Assembly: GCA_038751255.1 (NCBI GenBank) | Contig: JBCDGN010000041.1 | Coordinates: 1-33,216, forward strand | Reading direction: 5' to 3' | Length of the DNA stretch: 33,216 nucleotides | From: JANSYP01 sp038751255 | GTDB taxonomy: Bacteria > Pseudomonadota > Alphaproteobacteria > Rhodobacterales > Rhodobacteraceae | Shown: in pieces, positions 14,409 through 22,847 of the stretch | Position numbering within the stretch: the first letter of the stretch is position 1 | Layout of the letters: every line of letters starts with the position of its first letter | Translations under genes and position numbers: made by a program | Notes under the pieces: model-generated | What the model was told of the DNA's origin: nothing | The model's input: the letters and a program-made list of their open reading frames with translations, nothing else | The model's database searches: none

Positions 14409-15998
14409 TCAGTGCCGGAAATGACGTTGGCCGGTGAAGACCATCGCGATCCCGCGTTCATCCGCGGCAGCGATCACCTCTTCGTCGCGAACCGATCCAC
14501 CGGGTTGGATCACAGCGGTTGCTCCCGCCTCTGCTGCGGCGATCAGCCCGTCAGCAAAGGGAAAGAACGCGTCCGAGGCCACGACAGAGCCCTGAGTGGG
14601 CGGCGCTGCGAGCCCGAGCGCTTCGGCCATATCAGTTGATTTCCGGGCCGCGATCCGGGTGCTGTCGACGCGGCTCATCTGACCTGCCCCGATGCCCACT
14701 GTCTGTCCAGCCTTGGCATAAACGATCGCGTTCGATTTGACATGTTTCGCAACACGCCAGGCAAAGAGCAGATCAAGAGTTTCTTCTAGGGTTGGCGCAC
14801 GTTCCGTTGCGACCTTCAAATCTTCGGCGCCAATCATTCCATTGTCCCGATCCTGAACCAGAAATCCGCCCGCGACTTGGGTCAGCGACATCCCCACCGC
14901 TGCTGGATCGGCCAACGCATCGGTGGTCAAAAGCCGCAGATTGGGTTTGTCTAAGAAGACTTTGCGCGCCGCCTCTGTCGCCCCCGGGGCGATCACCACT
15001 TCGGTGAAGATCTCGGTGATCTTGGCGGCAGTCTCGGCGTCAAGCTCCTGGTTCAGCGCGACAATCCCGCCGAAGGCCGACACACGGTCACAGTCGAAGG
15101 CGCGTGTATAGGCCTCGGCTAGGGTGGCGCCTGTTGCGACGCCGCAAGGGTTGGCGTGTTTGATGATTGCACAAGCGGCTCCCCTTTCCGGGGCAAACTC
15201 ACTCACCAATTCAAAGGCCGCGTCGGTGTCGTTGATATTGTTGTAAGACAGCTCTTTGCCCTGATGCTGTGTGGCGGTGGCGACCCCGGGCCGCGCGCTG
15301 CCGTCACGATAGAACGCAGCCGCCTGATGGGGGTTCTCTCCATAGCGCAGCGATTGCGCAAGTTTGCCTCCAAAGGCGCGATAGGGCGGTACGCTGAACT
15401 CAGCCACCTCAGCCATCCAATTTGAGACCGCTGCGTCATAGGCCGCGGTCCGCGCATAGGCGGCCTGCGCCAAGGTCTTGCGATACGGCAGCGAGGTTTG
15501 ACCATCCCAGGTCTCAAGCTCGGCGATCAGGACCGCATATTGTGCGGGATCTGTGATCACCGCGACATCGGAATGGTTCTTCGCTGCGGCGCGGATCATT
15601 GCTGGGCCGCCGATATCGATGTTCTCGATGCACTCCGCTTCTTCGGCCCCGCCCGCGACGGTGCTTTCAAACGGATAAAGATTGACCACCAGCAGATCGA
15701 TCCCCTCGATGCCATGGGCCGACATAGCCTTTTGATGGGCCGGATTTTCTCGTTGCGCCAAAAGTCCGCCATGGATGCGCGGGTGTAAGGTCTTGACGCG
15801 ACCATCCATCATCTCAGGAAATCCCGTGATGTCAGAGACATCCGTAACACTCAGACCTGCCGCGCGCAGTCCCGCCGCGGTGCCGCCGGTGCTGATCAGT
15901 TGGACATCGCGCGCCGCCAAGGCCTGGCCCAGCTCGACGAGACCGGATTTATCAGAGACGGAAAGAAGCGCGGTTTTGAGAGGCGCAAGATCGGACAT
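14409..15998 (-). CDS. purH: Bifunctional AICAR formyltransferase / IMP cyclohydrolase
   Basis: A 529-residue PurH, the usual length, carrying out the last two steps of IMP synthesis in the cytoplasm. The N-terminal IMP cyclohydrolase (MGS-like fold, about 1-200) shows LLSVSDKSGL, ISTGGTA and DGRVKTLHPRIHGGLL. The C-terminal formyltransferase shows SLRYGENPHQAAAFY, IIKHANPCGVA and VKSNAIVYA. The sequence is intact from end to end. It is 21 bases downstream of the heparinase-like gene and is followed by lspA, all on one strand. Confidence 0.98.
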   Translation of the reverse strand: MSDLAPLKTALLSVSDKSGLVELGQALAARDVQLISTGGTAAGLRAAGLSVTDVSDITGFPEMMDGRVKTLHPRIHGGLLAQRENPAHQKAMSAHGIEGIDLLVVNLYPFESTVAGGAEEAECIENIDIGGPAMIRAAAKNHSDVAVITDPAQYAVLIAELETWDGQTSLPYRKTLAQAAYARTAAYDAAVSNWMAEVAEFSVPPYRAFGGKLAQSLRYGENPHQAAAFYRDGSARPGVATATQHQGKELSYNNINDTDAAFELVSEFAPERGAACAIIKHANPCGVATGATLAEAYTRAFDCDRVSAFGGIVALNQELDAETAAKITEIFTEVVIAPGATEAARKVFLDKPNLRLLTTDALADPAAVGMSLTQVAGGFLVQDRDNGMIGAEDLKVATERAPTLEETLDLLFAWRVAKHVKSNAIVYAKAGQTVGIGAGQMSRVDSTRIAARKSTDMAEALGLAAPPTQGSVVASDAFFPFADGLIAAAEAGATAVIQPGGSVRDEEVIAAADERGIAMVFTGQRHFRH

Positions 15999-16019
15999 GA
16001 AAGTTCTCCGGCGTCTAAG

Positions 16020-17756
16020 TCAGTCCGCGGCGGCGGGGTTGAGATCGCGCAAATGCACAGGCGAGTCCTTGGCCTTGGCGAGACTCCATTTCACTGACAC
16101 GAAGTCGTCGCGCGCTTGTCCTGCCAGCACGATCTGCTGCGTTGCCACAGGAGTTGCCCGCGTGTTTTCCAAATAGACGCTGGGGTCAAGGCTCATCCGT
16201 GACGCACTGCTGTGGCGGAAAATCCAGATCTCGCCCGATGGCAATTGTAGCGACACCGCCCGCCCGCCAAGATCGAGCCGTGCATCCACATCCGGGTGTA
16301 GATGGAAGCGGATGGTGAAGGCGATCCCCTGGGCGCCGGATTTCAGCGCCCGATCACGCGAGCGGGTGAAGCGGCGCTTTTCGGTGTCGCCGGACGCGGT
16401 CAGCACGTCCTCTCCGGCAAGGGCGCGGCCATCGGTCCCCAGATCAAGTCGCCGGACGTGGATCAGGCCGTGGCTCTGGCTATAGCCGTCATGGCCAGTG
16501 ACCAGGCTTGCCGGTCCGGGTGTGAGGTCGAGCTCTACCGGGACATCCCGCGGACCGTCCATCAGCAGAGCCCGCGTGCGGTCCTCCGTGCCCAACCGGG
16601 CCGAAGAATACCCGTCGATCCCCAAGGTGCTGTGGGAGGGTGTCGCGCGCGCCGCGCGCTCCCATTCCGCGCCAAACCCCGCGCCAGCGCCGCAATTCAC
16701 GATCACCGGTCGCCGGGCCGAGGTCATCTCAAGGGCCAGCGTGCTGGCATGGGCTTCGATACTCGCAGGTCCCGTCGGGGTGGGGCTGGCATCCACGATC
16801 ACCGTCGTGCGCCCGCGGGAAAGCCGCGCATAGCCCATCGCCAGGTCTTGGAGTGGGGCAGGTCGGATATCAGCGAGGGCAAGTGCCGTTTCCGCCGCCC
16901 CTGGTGTGCCGCGGCCACCGCCATGAAACCGGGCGAGACCCCCATCGGCATGGCGCAGCATTCGCAAGGTCTGGGCGACACGCTCAAGTGCTGCTTGATG
17001 TTCTGGTCTTGTGATCATCCCGCGCCCGTGGAGCGCCGAGTCGCACCATGCGAGGATCTCGAACACCGCCAAAAGCTCTTCGGGATTGCGGCTTGGTACG
17101 CCGCCATCGGATCCGATACGGTTCCGGCATAGGTTTTCCAAGGCGCGCAGCCCGATGGTGGACCAGCGATCGCGATCTTTCAGGGTCAGCCCCCCGATCA
17201 CCAGCCCCCCAATCGCCTCAAACCGCGCCAAGCCTGGTTCGGAAGAGCGCCAACGCCGCCCAAGAAAGCGCAGATGCTGGTCGATCTGTCGGCTGAGATC
17301 GAGCGCGTACTCTTTTTTGGGTCCATTAATCCATTGGCTGTGATGGATCATGCGGATCAGCCGTCGCCCAGCCAGGGGCGCAGTCCACCCAGGGCCATTG
17401 CCGCGGTCGTAGCGATCCATCCAGTCCTCTACCCACGCGCGCGCCCGTGTCTGTGCCGCAGCCGATCCAAGGGCTGCCAAATCATCGAGCCAGCCGAACC
17501 CTTGCCGCCCGGCCTCAAACGCGTCGTCCCCACCGTGATCGGCGGTCCAAAGCCCGGTCTGCCCGGCCTCCACCACATGGCCGCCGAAATGGTAGCGCCC
17601 GGCACACAGCTCGCGTCCGCGGGTCGGATTGCCAATGCTACGGGGTTCAGGCGTCAGACCATAGCCGGTCGACTGCGCGGACCATCCACTGCGTCGCGCT
17701 TCCACCCGATCGCGCAACCGCGGCTTCGCGATCCGAGTACTATGCTGCTGTGCCAC
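16020..17756 (-). CDS. Heparinase II/III-family protein
   Basis: A 578-residue protein beginning at a GTG (17756) with AGGAG nine bases upstream. The N-terminal half is the alpha-helical toroid domain of heparinase II/III-like polysaccharide lyases (WMDRYDRGNGPGWTAPLAGR, RMIHHSQWI). The C-terminal half has the beta-sandwich (IEAHASTLALEMTSARRPVIVNCG, then a late FRFHLHPDVDAR-type stretch around ITIRFHLHPDV). There is no signal peptide. Family members of this kind lie beside purH in many Rhodobacterales and Rhizobiales. Real polysaccharide-lyase activity is unproven, and a cytoplasmic location would not fit degradation of an external polymer. It may act on an envelope glycan. Confidence 0.85.
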   Translation of the reverse strand: MAQQHSTRIAKPRLRDRVEARRSGWSAQSTGYGLTPEPRSIGNPTRGRELCAGRYHFGGHVVEAGQTGLWTADHGGDDAFEAGRQGFGWLDDLAALGSAAAQTRARAWVEDWMDRYDRGNGPGWTAPLAGRRLIRMIHHSQWINGPKKEYALDLSRQIDQHLRFLGRRWRSSEPGLARFEAIGGLVIGGLTLKDRDRWSTIGLRALENLCRNRIGSDGGVPSRNPEELLAVFEILAWCDSALHGRGMITRPEHQAALERVAQTLRMLRHADGGLARFHGGGRGTPGAAETALALADIRPAPLQDLAMGYARLSRGRTTVIVDASPTPTGPASIEAHASTLALEMTSARRPVIVNCGAGAGFGAEWERAARATPSHSTLGIDGYSSARLGTEDRTRALLMDGPRDVPVELDLTPGPASLVTGHDGYSQSHGLIHVRRLDLGTDGRALAGEDVLTASGDTEKRRFTRSRDRALKSGAQGIAFTIRFHLHPDVDARLDLGGRAVSLQLPSGEIWIFRHSSASRMSLDPSVYLENTRATPVATQQIVLAGQARDDFVSVKWSLAKAKDSPVHLRDLNPAAAD

Positions 17757-17824
17757 CTGCGAGTTCTCCTGACTTTGTCACCGAATCGCGCGTTTTCCCC
17801 TGAGATTCAATCACTCACCGTGTC

Positions 17825-19132
17825 TCAGCCGATTTTCTGGAAGGCTGCGATGAAAAACCCATCCATCCCGCCCAGATCCGGCCAGTAATCGGGGCGTAGT
17901 CGCAGGCCGATGGCGCTTTGCCAGGACGGGTCCACCCCTGTCAGCGAAAGCGCCTCTGGATCGGGACGAAGACTTGGATGCCGATCTAAAGCCGCGGTCA
18001 CCTGATCCTCGCCTTCTTCCACCAAAAGCGAACAGGTACAATAGACCAGCCGACCCGAGGGGTTGAGCAGCGTAACCGCGCGATCAAGCAGGTGTGCCTG
18101 CAGGGCGATCAAGTCTTTAAAATCTGCTTTGCGTTGAAGATGTGGCAAATCCGGGTGGCGCCGGATGGTGCCCGTTGCACTGCAAGGCGCGTCAAGCAAG
18201 ATCGCATCGAAAGGAGAGCCCGCATATTCCAACGCATCGGCGACAACGATCTCAGCGCTCAGCCCGGTGCGCTGAAGGTTTTCGCGCAAGCGCGCAAGAC
18301 GCTTTTCCGAAATGTCGAGCGCAGTGACCGAGGCACCTGTCGCTGCGAGTTGCAATGTTTTCCCACCTGGCGCCGCGCAAAGATCTAGAACACGCTCGCC
18401 GGATCGGGTTTTGAGCGCTTTCGCAGGCAGTGCGGCGGCGGCGTCTTGGACCCACCATGCGCCCTCAGAGTAGCCTCGCAAGCCAGAGATCGGTCCCGTC
18501 AATCTTGGTAGCCGGACCGACCCGGTGGGCAAAGCCCTGCGCCCCATCGCCTCAGCCAGCGCGGCCGCGTTCCCGTCTTTGGGGGTAAGATCAAGCGGCG
18601 CGCCCATCTCATGGGCTGTTTCAATTTGGGCAACTGCACGCGCACCATAGGCAGATTGCAACCGGCCGCGCAGCCAATCAGGCAGGCGCGCCGGTGCGGT
18701 CAGCTGTGCCCAACGGGCCGGGCCGTCCTCTGCCACGCGTCGCAAAACGGCATTCACCAAGCCTGCTTGACGACGCGTGCGCGGGTCTTTTTTGGCGAGG
18801 CTCACAGCGGAATGCACCACGCCATGGGCATCACTTTGGTCGTGGCAGAGCTCCACCGTGCCCAATCTGAGGATATCCCGCGTCGCTGCGGCAGGTTGTT
18901 TCTGCAGAAAGCTTTTCAGACAGGCATCGGCGCGGTGGAGATGGCGCAAGGTTTCGGTCGCGAGCCGTTGTGCCCGAGCCCGATCCGCTGGGGCAAGACG
19001 GGCAATTTCTTCCGATCTGCTCTCCAAGGCGTCACTCAGCATGCGGCGATCCGCCAGGACATCTGCCAGTAGCGCCAGAGCCAAACGTCGCGCGTCCAAG
19101 CCGCTTTTGTCGCTTGCGCTCTTCGGTTCCAT
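17825..19132 (-). CDS. rsmB: 16S rRNA cytosine-C5 methyltransferase RsmB
   Basis: A 435-residue RsmB/Sun-type protein. The ATG at 19132 is preferred; a longer frame opening at 19297 crosses the divergent neighbour and has an unlike N-terminus. The N-terminal NusB-like RNA-binding domain (about 1-150) is followed by the SAM-dependent domain with DLCAAPGGKTLQLA (motif I), the DAPCSATGTIRRHPD motif with its catalytic-assisting Cys, and VYCTCSLLVEEGEDQV, whose TCS Cys is the methylation nucleophile. It modifies C967 of 16S rRNA in E. coli. It is first in a nine-gene minus-strand run and divergent from the SDHAF4-like gene. Confidence 0.95.
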   Translation of the reverse strand: MEPKSASDKSGLDARRLALALLADVLADRRMLSDALESRSEEIARLAPADRARAQRLATETLRHLHRADACLKSFLQKQPAAATRDILRLGTVELCHDQSDAHGVVHSAVSLAKKDPRTRRQAGLVNAVLRRVAEDGPARWAQLTAPARLPDWLRGRLQSAYGARAVAQIETAHEMGAPLDLTPKDGNAAALAEAMGRRALPTGSVRLPRLTGPISGLRGYSEGAWWVQDAAAALPAKALKTRSGERVLDLCAAPGGKTLQLAATGASVTALDISEKRLARLRENLQRTGLSAEIVVADALEYAGSPFDAILLDAPCSATGTIRRHPDLPHLQRKADFKDLIALQAHLLDRAVTLLNPSGRLVYCTCSLLVEEGEDQVTAALDRHPSLRPDPEALSLTGVDPSWQSAIGLRLRPDYWPDLGGMDGFFIAAFQKIG

Positions 19133-19151
19133 TCTGCGCCCTTTGCCGCCC

Positions 19152-19179
19152 TTGTCTTGTGAAGATCGCGGCGTATCCT
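19152..19179 (+). promoter_or_regulatory. Candidate sigma-70 promoter of the SDHAF4-like gene
   Basis: TTGTCT (19152-19157), a 16-base spacer and TATCCT (19174-19179) resemble a housekeeping promoter. It lies in the 79-base gap between divergent rsmB and the SDHAF4-like start at 19212. No search for alternatives was possible. Confidence 0.3.
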
Positions 19180-19211
19180 GTGGTGGGACCCAGCACAAGG
19201 ACGAGACGATT

Positions 19212-19394
19212 ATGTCAGAGAGCACCCCGCCGCGCGATCTCCCTCCTGAGGCCCAGCGAGCCCTTGCCGAAGCGGAGGCACGTCGGCGCAAGGCCAAGGA
19301 AATGGCGCTGCCGCCGGAATTGGGGGGGCGCGAGGGGCCAGAGCCTGTGCGCTACGGCGATTGGGAGAAAAAGGGCATCGCGATCGATTTCTAG
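19212..19394 (+). CDS. DUF1674 / SDHAF4-like succinate dehydrogenase assembly factor
   Basis: A 60-residue protein running from ATG 19212 to TAG at 19394. The C-terminal signature GREGPEPVRYGDWEKKGIAIDF-type ending (PVRYGDWEKKG then IAIDF) is the hallmark of DUF1674, the family of mitochondrial SDHAF4, which helps load the flavinylated SdhA subunit into succinate dehydrogenase. The N-terminal part is a charged helix (EAQRALAEAEARRRKAKE). No sdh genes are in the window, so the role rests on family knowledge. A weak AGGACGAG sits upstream. It is divergent from rsmB and 24 bases before the racemase-superfamily gene. Confidence 0.88.
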   Translation: MSESTPPRDLPPEAQRALAEAEARRRKAKEMALPPELGGREGPEPVRYGDWEKKGIAIDF

Positions 19395-19418
19395 CGCCAA
19401 GCAACTGGGTCGGACGCG

Positions 19419-20213
19419 ATGACAAAACCAGATAGCCCATTGGCCGATGTGCGTGCCTCGTCAGTGGCGCCAGCTTTTCAGGACCCAAGTGCTATTTGCC
19501 GCTTTGGCTTGATCGCTCTGTCAACCGATTTGACGATCGAGGGCGATGCCGCACGGCTGTTCCATGACGGAACTTCGGCGATCCATGTCACACGTGTGCA
19601 ACACGACAATCCAACGACCCCGGAAAACCTGCGCAAAATGGCCCCGAAACTGGAGGCTGCAACGGACCTGCTGGTGCCCAGTTTGCCGCTGGCCGCCATC
19701 CTTTTCGCCTGTACCTCGGCCTCCGTGAGCATAGGCGATGCGGTTGTGGTCGACGCCATTCAAAGGTCTCGGCCTGATGTGCCAGTGGTTACGCCAGCCA
19801 GCGCCGCGGTCGACGCCTTCAAAGCGCTTGGGTTGCGACGCCTTGCGCTTGTCACGCCCTATCTGGTGGAGACCACAGAACCAATGGCCGCCTATTTTAA
19901 GACAGCCGGGTTCGACCTGATCACCGCAGAATGCCTTGGGGTCGCCGATGATCGCGATATTGGGCGGATTACGACTGAGAGCATAATAAACGCCGCAAAA
20001 GCCGCTGACCGCCCCGAGGTGGAGGGTATCTTTCTGTCCTGCACCGCACTGCCAGCCTTTGGGGTGATCGATGATATTGAGGTGGCTCTCGGCAAGCCGG
20101 TGGTGACATCAAACCAATCAAGTTTCTGGAAACTCTGTCAAATCTCAGATCTCGTGGCGCCGGAACATGCGCCCGGAACACTCTTTAACCTAAGTCGTAA
20201 GAGGGTTATCTAA
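19419..20213 (+). CDS. Asp/Glu racemase-superfamily enzyme, maleate isomerase/arylmalonate decarboxylase/EutA-like
   Basis: A 264-residue cytoplasmic enzyme of the Asp/Glu/hydantoin racemase superfamily. Two catalytic-type cysteines are in place: Cys98 (LFACTSAS) and Cys208 (FLSCTALPAFG). Between them are TPASAAVDAFKALGLRRLALVTPY and the family's second-lobe strands. This pattern matches the branch of maleate cis-trans isomerases, arylmalonate decarboxylases and EutA-type proteins of ectoine utilisation. No ectoine, nicotinate or malonate catabolic genes are nearby, so I assign the superfamily branch but not the substrate. Its last eight bases overlap the 3' end of the small exported protein gene on the other strand. 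Confidence 0.82.
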   Translation: MTKPDSPLADVRASSVAPAFQDPSAICRFGLIALSTDLTIEGDAARLFHDGTSAIHVTRVQHDNPTTPENLRKMAPKLEAATDLLVPSLPLAAILFACTSASVSIGDAVVVDAIQRSRPDVPVVTPASAAVDAFKALGLRRLALVTPYLVETTEPMAAYFKTAGFDLITAECLGVADDRDIGRITTESIINAAKAADRPEVEGIFLSCTALPAFGVIDDIEVALGKPVVTSNQSSFWKLCQISDLVAPEHAPGTLFNLSRKRVI

Positions 20214-20565
20214 GCCACAGATCGGCATACATCCCTTCCCCTCGGTCAGAGGTGAACCGCAAAGCCGTGCCATCGCGCTGAACCATTTGGCAATTGTAGC
20301 CCAATTCCTTCTGACCCCATCTAAGATCGCGGCAGAAATACCCATCCTGCCAGCTCCAATCCCCGCTCACAGGTCTGCCAAATGCGCGGCCCTGAATTTC
20401 GCCGCCGGGAGACACCGTTAGACGGATGCCTACACGGGTCAGCGCCTTACCAGAAATCGCCGCCACAAACTGATCTGCGCGATTTATCTGTTCAAACGCA
20501 CTTGCCGAGCTTGCTGCGAAAGAAAGCGCGGCCGCGGTGAGGATCGATGTCAAGATGCGGGCCAT
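20206..20565 (-). CDS. Small exported protein, function unknown (DUF995-like)
   Basis: A 119-residue protein with a signal peptide (MARILTSILTAAALSFAASS, cleaved after ASAF). The mature region is a small beta-rich domain containing LTVSPGGEIQGRAFGRPVSG, DWSWQDGYFCRDL and a second Cys in GYNCQMVQ, which could form a disulphide. It ends DRGEGMYADLWLR. It resembles small periplasmic proteins that some Rhodobacterales genome entries label as dihydrodipicolinate reductase, but it has no Rossmann fold or DapB motif, and the real dapB is the next gene upstream. Convergent with the racemase-superfamily gene and overlapping it by eight bases. Confidence 0.75.
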   Translation of the reverse strand: MARILTSILTAAALSFAASSASAFEQINRADQFVAAISGKALTRVGIRLTVSPGGEIQGRAFGRPVSGDWSWQDGYFCRDLRWGQKELGYNCQMVQRDGTALRFTSDRGEGMYADLWLR

Positions 20566-20624
20566 GGGTCACTCCAGCGTCAAATCGAATAACGCCCCTT
20601 ATACGCATCCGCGCGAGACTTGGA

Positions 20625-21437
20625 TCACTCCAGTCCCAAAACATCGGCCATGGCATAGTGTCCTGGCTTTTTATCCTGGCCCCAAAGTGCGGCCTGCAGC
20701 GCGCCACGGGCAAAGATACGCCGATCAGTCGCAACATGCCGCAAGATCACGCGTTCGCCTGGACCGGCAAAAAGGACATCATGTTCACCTACGATGTCGC
20801 CCCCGCGAACCGCGGCAAAACCGATATTACCAGGCACCCGCGCTCCGGTAATGCCATCGCGGCCGCGATCGGCGGCAGTATCGAGCGCGATGCCCCGGCC
20901 CTCCGCCGCGGCCTCTCCCAACATCAGCGCTGTGCCGGACGGCGCATCAACCTTGTGGTGATGATGGGCCTCGATGATCTCGATATCGAAGTCTTCTCCA
21001 AGTGCGGCGGCCACTTTGCGGGTCAACCCCACCAACAAGTTCACGCCGAGGCTCATATTACCGGCGCGCACGATCACAGCGTGGCGCGCAGCGGCATCGA
21101 TCTTAGCCAGGTCCTCTGCGGTCATGCCCGTCGTTCCGATAACATGGGTGATCCGTGCCTGTGCAGCCAGCGCCGCGAAGTCGACTGTCGCTGCCGGTGC
21201 GGTGAAATCGATCACCGCATTGGCCCGCGCGAACACCTCTAGTGGGTCATCGGTGATAGTGATGCCGAGCGCGGACCCGCCCATTGCTGTGCCTACATCC
21301 TCGCCGACCCAGTCATGCCCAGGACGTTCAATCGCACCCGCCAGTTCGGCCTTGTCGCTTTCCACCACAGTGTGGATCAGCATCTGACCCATGCGACCAG
21401 ATGCGCCTGTGATCACAATTCCTGGCAGATCGGACAT
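20625..21437 (-). CDS. dapB: 4-hydroxy-tetrahydrodipicolinate reductase DapB
   Basis: A 270-residue DapB. ATG 21437 is used because AGAAGGAAAG precedes it and the protein then starts MSDLPGIVITGASGRMGQML; a longer frame from 21560 crosses the start of rbfA. The NAD(P)H-binding GASGRMG motif is at residue about 11-17, and the catalytic/substrate motif EAHHHHKVDAPSGTAL is intact. It reduces the product of DapA in lysine and diaminopimelate synthesis. It is divergent from rbfA, with 102 bases between the start codons. Confidence 0.97.
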   Translation of the reverse strand: MSDLPGIVITGASGRMGQMLIHTVVESDKAELAGAIERPGHDWVGEDVGTAMGGSALGITITDDPLEVFARANAVIDFTAPAATVDFAALAAQARITHVIGTTGMTAEDLAKIDAAARHAVIVRAGNMSLGVNLLVGLTRKVAAALGEDFDIEIIEAHHHHKVDAPSGTALMLGEAAAEGRGIALDTAADRGRDGITGARVPGNIGFAAVRGGDIVGEHDVLFAGPGERVILRHVATDRRIFARGALQAALWGQDKKPGHYAMADVLGLE

Positions 21438-21480
21438 TGCACTTTCCTTCTCTTTCGGCCCCGCGCCGTCGACATTTCGC

Positions 21481-21496
21481 TGCGGCATTTGCCGCA
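21481..21496 (+). promoter_or_regulatory. Palindrome between dapB and rbfA
   Basis: TGCGGCA-TT-TGCCGCA is a perfect seven-base inverted repeat. It lies between the divergent dapB and rbfA starts, just upstream of the candidate rbfA promoter, a position suited to an operator. The protein that would bind is unknown. Confidence 0.4.
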
Positions 21497-21503
21497 ACTT
21501 TGC

Positions 21504-21533
21504 TTGCGGCCACCAGCCCCAATCGCTTATCTG
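21504..21533 (+). promoter_or_regulatory. Candidate promoter of rbfA
   Basis: TTGCGG (21504-21509), an 18-base spacer and TATCTG (21528-21533). Transcription from it would begin at about 21540, the A of the rbfA ATG, giving a leaderless mRNA. No Shine-Dalgarno sequence is seen before that ATG, which agrees with this reading. Confidence 0.4.
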
Positions 21534-21539
21534 CCCCGC

Positions 21540-21935
21540 ATGGCAAAGAACAGGCATCATGATGGACCGGGGCCGTCACAGCGGCAACTTCGGGTAGGGG
21601 AACTGATCCGGCGCACATTATCGGATGTGCTCGCACGCGGTCTGATCCACGATCCCGACCTGAACGCGGTCTCGATCACTGTGGGCGAGGTGCGGACCTC
21701 TCCCGACCTAAAAGTCGCCACGGCCTTCGTCCTGCCCCTCGGTGGTGATGGTGTGGAAGAAACGCTCGAGGCACTGAACCGCAATCGGGCTGAGCTGCGC
21801 CGCGCCGTGGCCAAATCAGTGAGTTTGAAATTTTCGCCCGAATTGCGCTTCGCTGTCGATGACACGTTCGACCGAATGGATGAAACCCGCAGACTTTTTG
21901 CGCAGGACAGTGTCCGGCGCGATTTGGATGGGTAG
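21540..21935 (+). CDS. rbfA: Ribosome-binding factor A
   Basis: A 131-residue RbfA, which binds the immature 30S subunit and helps 16S rRNA 5'-end maturation and cold adaptation. The N-terminus MAKNRHHDGPGPSQRQLRVG is typical for the alphaproteobacterial family and fixes the ATG at 21540. The KH-like core is visible (DLNAVSITVGEVRTSPDLKVATAFV, then KFSPELRFAVDDTFDRMDE). No ribosome-binding sequence precedes the start. truB begins nine bases after the stop, so the two form an operon. Confidence 0.95.
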   Translation: MAKNRHHDGPGPSQRQLRVGELIRRTLSDVLARGLIHDPDLNAVSITVGEVRTSPDLKVATAFVLPLGGDGVEETLEALNRNRAELRRAVAKSVSLKFSPELRFAVDDTFDRMDETRRLFAQDSVRRDLDG

Positions 21936-21944
21936 GCTCGGCTG

Positions 21945-22847
21945 ATGGGCCGCAAGCGGAAAGGTCGGGATCTGACGGGGTGGCTGGTGGTGGACAAACC
22001 CGCCGGGCCAACCTCGACGGCCGTGGTCAACAAAGTCCGCTGGGCGCTTGGGGCGGCCAAGGCCGGTCACGCGGGCACGCTCGACCCTGCCGCGACCGGG
22101 GTGCTCGCAGTGGCACTGGGCGAGGCGACCAAAACCGTGCCGGTGATCGCCGACGCCCTCAAGGCCTACCGTTTTGCGGTGCGGTGGGGGGCGGCCACCA
22201 ATACAGATGATGCCGAGGGCAAAGTGACCGACCGCGCCGCTGACCGCCCTGATTTTGCCGCGATTGAAGACCGTCTTGAGGGCTTCAGAGGTCACATCGC
22301 CCAAGTCCCCCCGAAATACTCTGCCGTCAAAATCAATGGTCAGCGCGCCTATGCGTTGGCGCGCGAGGGCGATGATCCGGAGCTCACCGCACGTCCGCTT
22401 TGGGTGGAGCGTCTGGATTTGGTAAAAACACCAGATCCCGACACCGCGATCTTCGAGATGGTTTGCGGCAAAGGCGGCTATGTGCGCGCGATTGCTCGAG
22501 ACCTCGGTGCGGCGCTTGGGTGTTTTGGACATGTGCTTTGGCTGCGACGAACCTGGTCGGGGCCATTTGATCTCGCCCACGCGGTCGACTTCGACATCGT
22601 AGTGGCCGAGGCGAAGACCTCTGCGCTTGAAGAACGGCTCCTGCCGCTTCAGGCAGCACTTGTGGATCTGCCGGAACTGCCTTGTGCCGCCGAGGCCGCA
22701 GAGCGGCTTCGTCACGGCAATCCCGCCCCGGTTTTGGCCAGCGCAGAATATGGAGAAGGCGCATGGGCGTCGCATCTCGGCCAACCTGTGGCGCTTGGGA
22801 TCTTTCGCGGCGGGACGCTCCACCCAAACCGGGTCTTCAACCTATGA
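21945..22847 (+). CDS. truB: tRNA pseudouridine-55 synthase TruB
   Basis: A 300-residue TruB that converts U55 in the T-loop of tRNAs to pseudouridine. The catalytic Asp47 sits in GHAGTLDPAATGVL, followed by KAYRFAVRWG, QVPPKYSAVKINGQRAY and GGYVRAIARDLG, all core motifs. The C-terminal region is shorter than a full PUA domain but ends in a typical GIFRGGTLHPNRVFNL. It follows rbfA closely and overlaps the next gene by four bases. rpsO, often next in this order, is not here. Confidence 0.96.
   Translation: MGRKRKGRDLTGWLVVDKPAGPTSTAVVNKVRWALGAAKAGHAGTLDPAATGVLAVALGEATKTVPVIADALKAYRFAVRWGAATNTDDAEGKVTDRAADRPDFAAIEDRLEGFRGHIAQVPPKYSAVKINGQRAYALAREGDDPELTARPLWVERLDLVKTPDPDTAIFEMVCGKGGYVRAIARDLGAALGCFGHVLWLRRTWSGPFDLAHAVDFDIVVAEAKTSALEERLLPLQAALVDLPELPCAAEAAERLRHGNPAPVLASAEYGEGAWASHLGQPVALGIFRGGTLHPNRVFNL

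Noticed and set aside
7534..19132. Possibility that the long minus-strand block is a novel gene cluster
   Set aside because: Each gene is a known core gene in an order common to related bacteria; nothing points to a special system.
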